A stretch of DNA of 64,000 nucleotides from Zarea fungicola (lineage: Eukaryota > Ascomycota > Sordariomycetes > Hypocreales > Cordycipitaceae), in NCBI GenBank assembly GCA_900169235.1, contig FWCC01000157.1, positions 58,322-122,321 on the forward strand, written 5' to 3'. Within the stretch, counting starts at the first letter, position 1. Each line of letters opens with the position of its first letter. Under the pieces are notes generated by a model that saw nothing but the letters and a program-made list of their open reading frames with translations, was not told the origin of the DNA and ran no database searches. Shown here one piece after another: positions 58,383 through 64,000 of this stretch. Position numbers and translations under genes: made by a program.

Positions 58383-60796
58383 GTTTCCAGCAAGCGCGCG
58401 ACAAGAAGCGTCACAGCTTGAAACGAATGATTGGAATGGGTGGACAACGGGTGTCACTGGTGATGAATTGGGAAAGAGTTCGAAAACAGGTTCAAGTTTG
58501 GCGCCTCGGATCCTGCGGCCATGATTTTCAATCCCTCTCTGCCGTTACACCAGTTGACCAGCTCTGCTCTACCAACTACCCTTACCATTCCTCATTAGTC
58601 CTTCTCAGTCTCTTTTTTGTGGCTGCATCTCCTTTCTTTCTTTTTCTTCCCACACGTGCGGGGGTCTTTCATTGGCAAGGGGCTTGCCCCCCCGCGCCGC
58701 AGCTCTACAGCCAAGCAAGGGTTCCTCTGCTCACTCCACAGAGCCGATCCCAGCATGTAGCCCAGTGGACAGCTCTGCAGTAGACAGCTCTACAGTTTGT
58801 CGAGCACCAACAAAAAAAGAAAGAAAAAAAGAAGAAAAAAAGCAAACAAACAGTTTGTGGTCCCCCTCGCTTGGATGCTGTCTTCCCTGACTAGCCTTGC
58901 AGCATTGACTTTACTCGGTCCTCATGGCAGCCCGTGTCATCGAGTCAATGCCCTCTCCCCCCGTACTCGTGCAGCTGACGATGATGAGCATGGTGAGGAT
59001 GATGCTGTTATCATGACCCTGGCTTGCCACGCTAACCATGCGCACACTGTACATCGGAGCCATTTTTTGTTCTGACCCCGGCCACTCACCTGCGCTACGT
59101 GTTTCGTCCTGGATAGTGCCAAGTACTGTTTATGTCGGCAAGGATGCGCCACCTCTTTACCTGGCAACATCTGAGGCAATTACATGCACGACACAGGTCA
59201 ACTCTGATGATTGATGTAAAGCAGCAAGCAGACTGGTTACAGACCAAGAGCAGCAATCTCTGCCTACAAGGGCAACCCGACGAACGAGGCCAATGCAAAG
59301 CCACAATGAAAGGCCGCAATACTTTTAAGACAAGGTTTCCGTAGTATAATACTTGGCAGACGGATTTCTTTGCAAGCCCTTCCAAAAATCACATATAATT
59401 TCTGCAATTCGTAATCCCAGACCAACAACCCCTACCCAATGCAGCCAGCGTAACAACCATCCCGGCATCGGCATGCATTCCCAAAAGGGGAAATATCAAA
59501 ACATAATCGACTTGCTCTCCTCTTTATTGCCAGTATTGTTCTATTAATTCTCCACGCTGACGCCAAAACGTGCCACAAACCGACCGACCGACCATCAGTC
59601 CTACCTGGTACATTGGAGAGTCTCAGGTCTGTGCAAGGGAAGCCAGTATATCATTCCCAACCCAGTCAAGAGTCTGAATTGGACTTTGGGACCTGATATT
59701 TCAGACAAAACAATTGAAAAAAAAAAAAAAAAACAAGACAACCTCCCCACACTGATCAGGAGCCGAGAATCGGCGACAGGTCGGCGACAGGTACACATGC
59801 GCTTAAAGAGGACTACCACAGAGAAAAGAGTCGGATAATATTGACTTTTAGATAATCTAATCATCTATACGGAGTACTTGCACAGCTTTAATAACCTCCA
59901 TGTCAACCCCATTGGGCAACGCGCCTTCACTATAACGTAACCAGCGCGGTTCGCTGCCAGATACACAGGAGCCCTGCTTCAGCGTTTATTCTCACAATTT
60001 GCCAGCTAATGGATTTTGGGGGCAGATTTGGGCTAAGAAAGCAACAAAAATATTCTGTGAATCGTTACTCGTTCATTAGCTAGGGAGTGGAAGAAATGCA
60101 CCAATGCTCATTGTCGCCACCCCCTGAATATGAACTCCTTGTGCCTGGTCAACATCGGCAGGCTCGGGCTGTCTCTCCTTTCCTCATCCCTCCCAGTATA
60201 TTGACGGGTTTCTTCATACATTTTTTATCAAGGACTATGTAGCATAGTAGAGGTTTTTACCACCAAGACTCGACACTTGTTCGTCTTGATAAGAGACGGC
60301 CATCAAGTACGGCTCGACCTCCATGACAATCACCCGTAAATCTCTTGCAGCCATGTCAAGTCAGTATTGCGCACTGTACAATTTTACATCTTATTGAAAG
60401 ATGCCCTAGCCATAAATTCCATGAATGGAAACCAGTAAGTATACAAAGGAAGCATACGCAGGACGAGAGACGACAGTCTCAGACTGAAACCAGCCGAGTC
60501 CGTCATCGGCTTCTGCTCCTATATACATTCAACGACAAGGCCACTGGCGCTAATTAAAACTATATAATTTTTATTTATTTGAATGATTGCAAACCTTTTC
60601 TTTATTCCATGTACCCAGGCAGTCATGGTAGACATGTCATTACCCCAACTCGAAGGCTGCCCAGCATCAACGCAATTCAGCTCTGCCTACCCTAGAGCAA
60701 TGATGAGTCCAACGCAGCCCAACAACCGTCTCGTCCTTTTCCCTCTCCGTCCACTTTGTTGATTTTAACACACCCAGATGTTATCCATTATGCAAA

Positions 60797-60838
60797 CCAA
60801 TTCATGTAAACTAATTCATGTAAACTAATTCATGTATA
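60797..60838. repeat. 14-bp tandem repeat, three copies
   Basis: The unit CTAATTCATGTAAA occurs about three times with one change in the first and two in the last copy. AT-rich non-coding DNA. Confidence 0.8.
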
Positions 60839-61537
60839 CGTAATCCATATGTAAAACAAGCGTTGTGCATATCACTTGGGCGAGATTTATGCTTGGATCG
60901 TGGATGCCGCCAAATGAATTTCTGCAACTTCATTTTTTAAGCGAAGATGCATGTCAACATGGTAGATCCACATGCCCTGAATCTACACCAGGAATGTGAC
61001 TTGCATCTAATTAATTACGTCTTCTCCATAGTACGGAGTAATTTTGTGGCTCGTTGTATTCGCTTGACAATGACAAGTGACGAGATCCAACGGCCCAACT
61101 TGCCAAGTTGAGGGTCCAAGTCTGTGTGTGTGGTTCTCGTTTCCACACCACAGAAACGAACCAAAAAAGAAAGAAAAAAAGGTAAAAAAAAAATTGTGCT
61201 AATTGTCGACCTGCAACTTGAAGAAACTAAACCTGCTGTTATTTTTCCGTACAGAGTATGCAGTACATGAACGTAGATCTCGCAGCCGGCAACAGGGTAC
61301 TCGGCGCTTACAATAAGCTCTCATCACAATAATCACAATAGGGCAAAATGCAACAAGACTCTACGTGGTTGCAAACTTGGACCAGGGTTCCGACCCCAAG
61401 TTTCAGGATTTCGCCGCCCAGTTTCGGATAATGTGATGGGGCTGCAGGGGGTCCAAGTGCCTCTGAAGAGTAGGAGTAGTTACCTTGAAGAATCAAAACA
61501 GGGGCCAGTAGGATTTAATTTATTTTGGCACCAAGGA

Positions 61538-61555
61538 GCGGGCGGGCGGGCGGGC
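61538..61555. repeat. GGGC simple repeat
   Basis: GCGGGCGGGCGGGCGGGC, four and a half units, in non-coding DNA. Confidence 0.9.
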
Positions 61556-64000
61556 TGTGGCGACGATCATGGCTTACAATTTTTTTTTCGTCTTTCCCAT
61601 GTTACATTGTTACATTGAAATTAAACTTGACAAGAGAGCAAGCTGGCCGAGTTCCACTGGCGCAACCGTTAAAACGTGGGCTCGGCAACTCGGTAATACC
61701 CAACTTTTGGGACCTCTTCTCTCTGTCTCTTGTTTGGTTGTTTGGTTGTTGCCCATTTAATTTATTACGCGATCGACATGCAGGAAATTAGAAACTGCTG
61801 CTCCGGAGGCGCAGTTGCCATCCCCATTCTGTCCCGGTTGGGGTCTTGCGTCGTTCCAACTCGGCCGTCGGCGTCTCAGATGGACGTACCTTTTATTTTT
61901 AAACTTTCTTGTCTTTGCCTCATGATCAGCAAACAGGACCAGGTTTGCAGGTAAGACGCGTTCATCTGGCGAAAAGGACAGCATACATCCTGGACCAATA
62001 TCCGGACCCTGTTAACTATGGACACCTTTCCTGTAATTTTGGGTTGACCCCCTTTTCATGTGTCTGTTTTATTTTTATCCGCAACTAGGTTACCGCATTC
62101 GGGTTATGCCGTGAACATGGTGGATGTGTTGACAAGAATAGAAAGACTTGCGTTGTTAGTGATTTGCATGATGGCCTTGTTATGCAGGCACCAAAATGAA
62201 GTCATGGTCGTTATATTTAGAACCTCCAATGTTGGAACATTGAGAGCGTCAGACTTGTAGGAATATTTTATTGGGCCAGTCCGTCATCTGTTGGTGTACT
62301 AGATCGATCCAGTCAAGGAGGGCTCGATCAAAAGAGCGAGTCTTTGCGCTAGGCTGGCACCGATGGAATGCTGGATTTCACAAATCGCATGTACAGGCAG
62401 GCATAATTGCAAAGAGTAAGGAGCATAAAGTATTTTACCGGTACGCCTTGCGGCTAAACCTGGTGGAGTGGCCGGTTCTGGATGCCATGGCGATGGAGAT
62501 GAGATGGGGTCAGGCGGCGGGGAAGGGGTTGTATGTATTAGATTGAATCTTGTTTGAAGACTGTGTTTTGCGTAAATGCCTTGATACTGCTAGCCTTTTA
62601 AAGTTGTTGGCAAGGTGTACCAAGTATCAGAAAGGTGAGCAAACTATTCGGCCGTAGTTCCGTGGTGTAACCGGCCGAGAAAGTCACGCAAGGTGCCTGG
62701 TAAGCCTGGTTGCTCGATACGGGAGAAACCAAAGACTGCAAGGTTTAATTAATTGCGGAGAACCAAGGTGCAACATGACAAGTGACAAGTTGACTGGATA
62801 CAGACGACCAAGACAGTTCCGGTAGCGAGCGCTTAGTATTGCAACTGAAAAGATTCCGGAAGATGTTGTCTGAGAGTTGGGTCGTGTTGAAGAAATAGTG
62901 CTAGGGTAACTTGCAGTGCCACTGTATATAGGTGAGTCCAGTGTCGTACTGGTGACTAGCAATTGAGATGGAGGTGTGGAATGCGATGCTGGGTACTAAG
63001 TAGTGCGGAGGGGAGTACCCGGAGCTTGTCATTCGACGGACCCCGTGGTGGGTGGATGCTGGCGCCTGTTGATACAATGATACAAGCCGGTGCTATTGGC
63101 GAGGAAGCATGCAAGGCTTGTTTCAATTCACGAGGATACGATGATGAGCACGAGTATCCGTTCATGTGCTTCACAAGCAAAACCAGTAAGAGCAGCTGGC
63201 TAGCATAGCCGACGACCAAACTGGTACTAGATATGTAGCCGTCAGCGACTCAAACCAGATAAGTCTAGTAAGTACCTAGGCAGGTACGGAGCACTGTATT
63301 CAAAAGCATAAACTTGGTAATGAATGGTCACTTCTGGTAGACTGGTAGTAGGTCAGTTGGTTGGACATTTGTTGTCGAAAGTGTACTTGAATGCAGGGTG
63401 GGGTTTGGTGTCAAAATCAGGTACCTTCAAGGGCAGTGCCGGTCGAGGGTGTCATTGGCTGCCGTCTAGGCGCTGGGGCGGGGGCCGCTTGTGGTGTGGC
63501 TTGCAGCAGTGCAGGACCACGATCCCACTTTGGAAGGCTTGCAGGCTTGCATGGTGGATGCATCTAAATTTAGCATCCGCATTTTTCTGGGTTTTGCTTC
63601 AATTTCGTTGGTCCGGCATGATGCAGGGTTTTGGGTCGGCGGTTTCGCATCTTGGAAATATGTCGAGAGCTGCCATTAGCACTCCGTAGACTGCCTTGCC
63701 AACTTGCCCAAGGGCTGGCTACCCTCCAGCGGCTCCCCACCCAGCAAACTGGCCTCGCTACTTTCTCGCTTTCCCAATCATTTGGGGTTGAATTTCCGCC
63801 ATTTCTTGTACATGGTTGCATCTATGTTGAATCTGACACCGTTTAAATTGTCTCCCACGTAAAAAAAGCAAAAAGTCAGGCTTACATACATACCTTATTT
63901 GGGCTGATAGGGCGCTTCCCCAGTGCTCCCCCCAGCGCGGCGGACCACTCAGCGCCCACGGTACCTGGTCAACCACCCACCCATGTGGGTGACAAAAAAA

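Larger units (their letters stand above)
58383..64000. other. Right-hand 5.6 kb without supported genes
   Basis: Promoter and leader of the low-complexity gene lie at its left end, pyrimidine-rich on the minus strand. Beyond, only frames below 125 codons without motifs are seen (for example 62271-62546, 63324-63689). Simple repeats occur at 59717-59733 (A run), 60797-60838 and 61538-61555. Confidence 0.5.

Noticed and set aside
1..64000. CRISPR arrays, operons, bacterial promoters or riboswitches
   Set aside because: No direct-repeat/spacer pattern; introns and gene structure show a nuclear fungal genome.

Overview
This is a 64 kb stretch of nuclear DNA from a filamentous ascomycete (Pezizomycotina). 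A Sordariomycete, perhaps Hypocreales, is a guess that cannot be settled here. The evidence is the gene content (Zn2Cys6, bZIP-DUF3425 and C2H2 regulators, an NCS1 permease, a nucleoside-phosphorylase-NACHT-ankyrin receptor), the 41-100 nt introns with GT..AG ends and fungal branch sites (for example TACTAAC at 52101), and long pyrimidine-rich leaders. I rebuilt multi-exon models by keeping frame across introns and matching family motifs. Thirteen protein-coding genes are well supported and two more are plausible but unnamed.

Region 1 (1-16.6 kb) is gene-dense. In order: the N-terminal part of a copper amine oxidase (minus, runs off the left edge), a Zn2Cys6 regulator (minus), a nucleoside hydrolase with an 8-nt microexon (minus), a short-chain dehydrogenase (minus), a bZIP-DUF3425 regulator (minus) divergent from a C2H2 regulator (plus), and an NCS1 nucleobase permease (minus) convergent with the C2H2 gene. 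Amine oxidase, nucleoside hydrolase and nucleobase permease all fit the uptake and breakdown of organic nitrogen. Three regulators of different classes lie among them. Co-regulation is inference.

Region 2 (17.4-24.2 kb) holds a small secreted ten-cysteine protein, an intergenic inverted repeat that looks like a tiny MITE, and a 1601-residue WD40 protein with a long disordered, proline-rich tail.

Region 3 (24.2-39.4 kb) is a 15 kb interval with no convincing gene. It carries simple repeats, a 5 x 10-bp tandem repeat and a short stretch of apparently decayed coding sequence near 32.4-32.8 kb.

Region 4 (39.4-58.4 kb) holds a 170-residue Ser-rich conserved protein, a secreted six-hairpin glycosidase-like protein, a 1419-residue NLR-type receptor (phosphorylase-NACHT-ankyrin) with a recently amplified ankyrin block, a glutathione S-transferase, a membrane-anchored amidohydrolase and a 1163-residue low-complexity protein. 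Region 5 (58.4-64 kb) shows no supported gene.

The most notable items are the NLR with its 195-nt higher-order ankyrin repeat, the 8-nt and 25-nt exons that split signature motifs of two genes, the large gene-free interval with relic coding sequence, and a 9-bp motif (TACGGAGTA) over-represented in the non-coding DNA.
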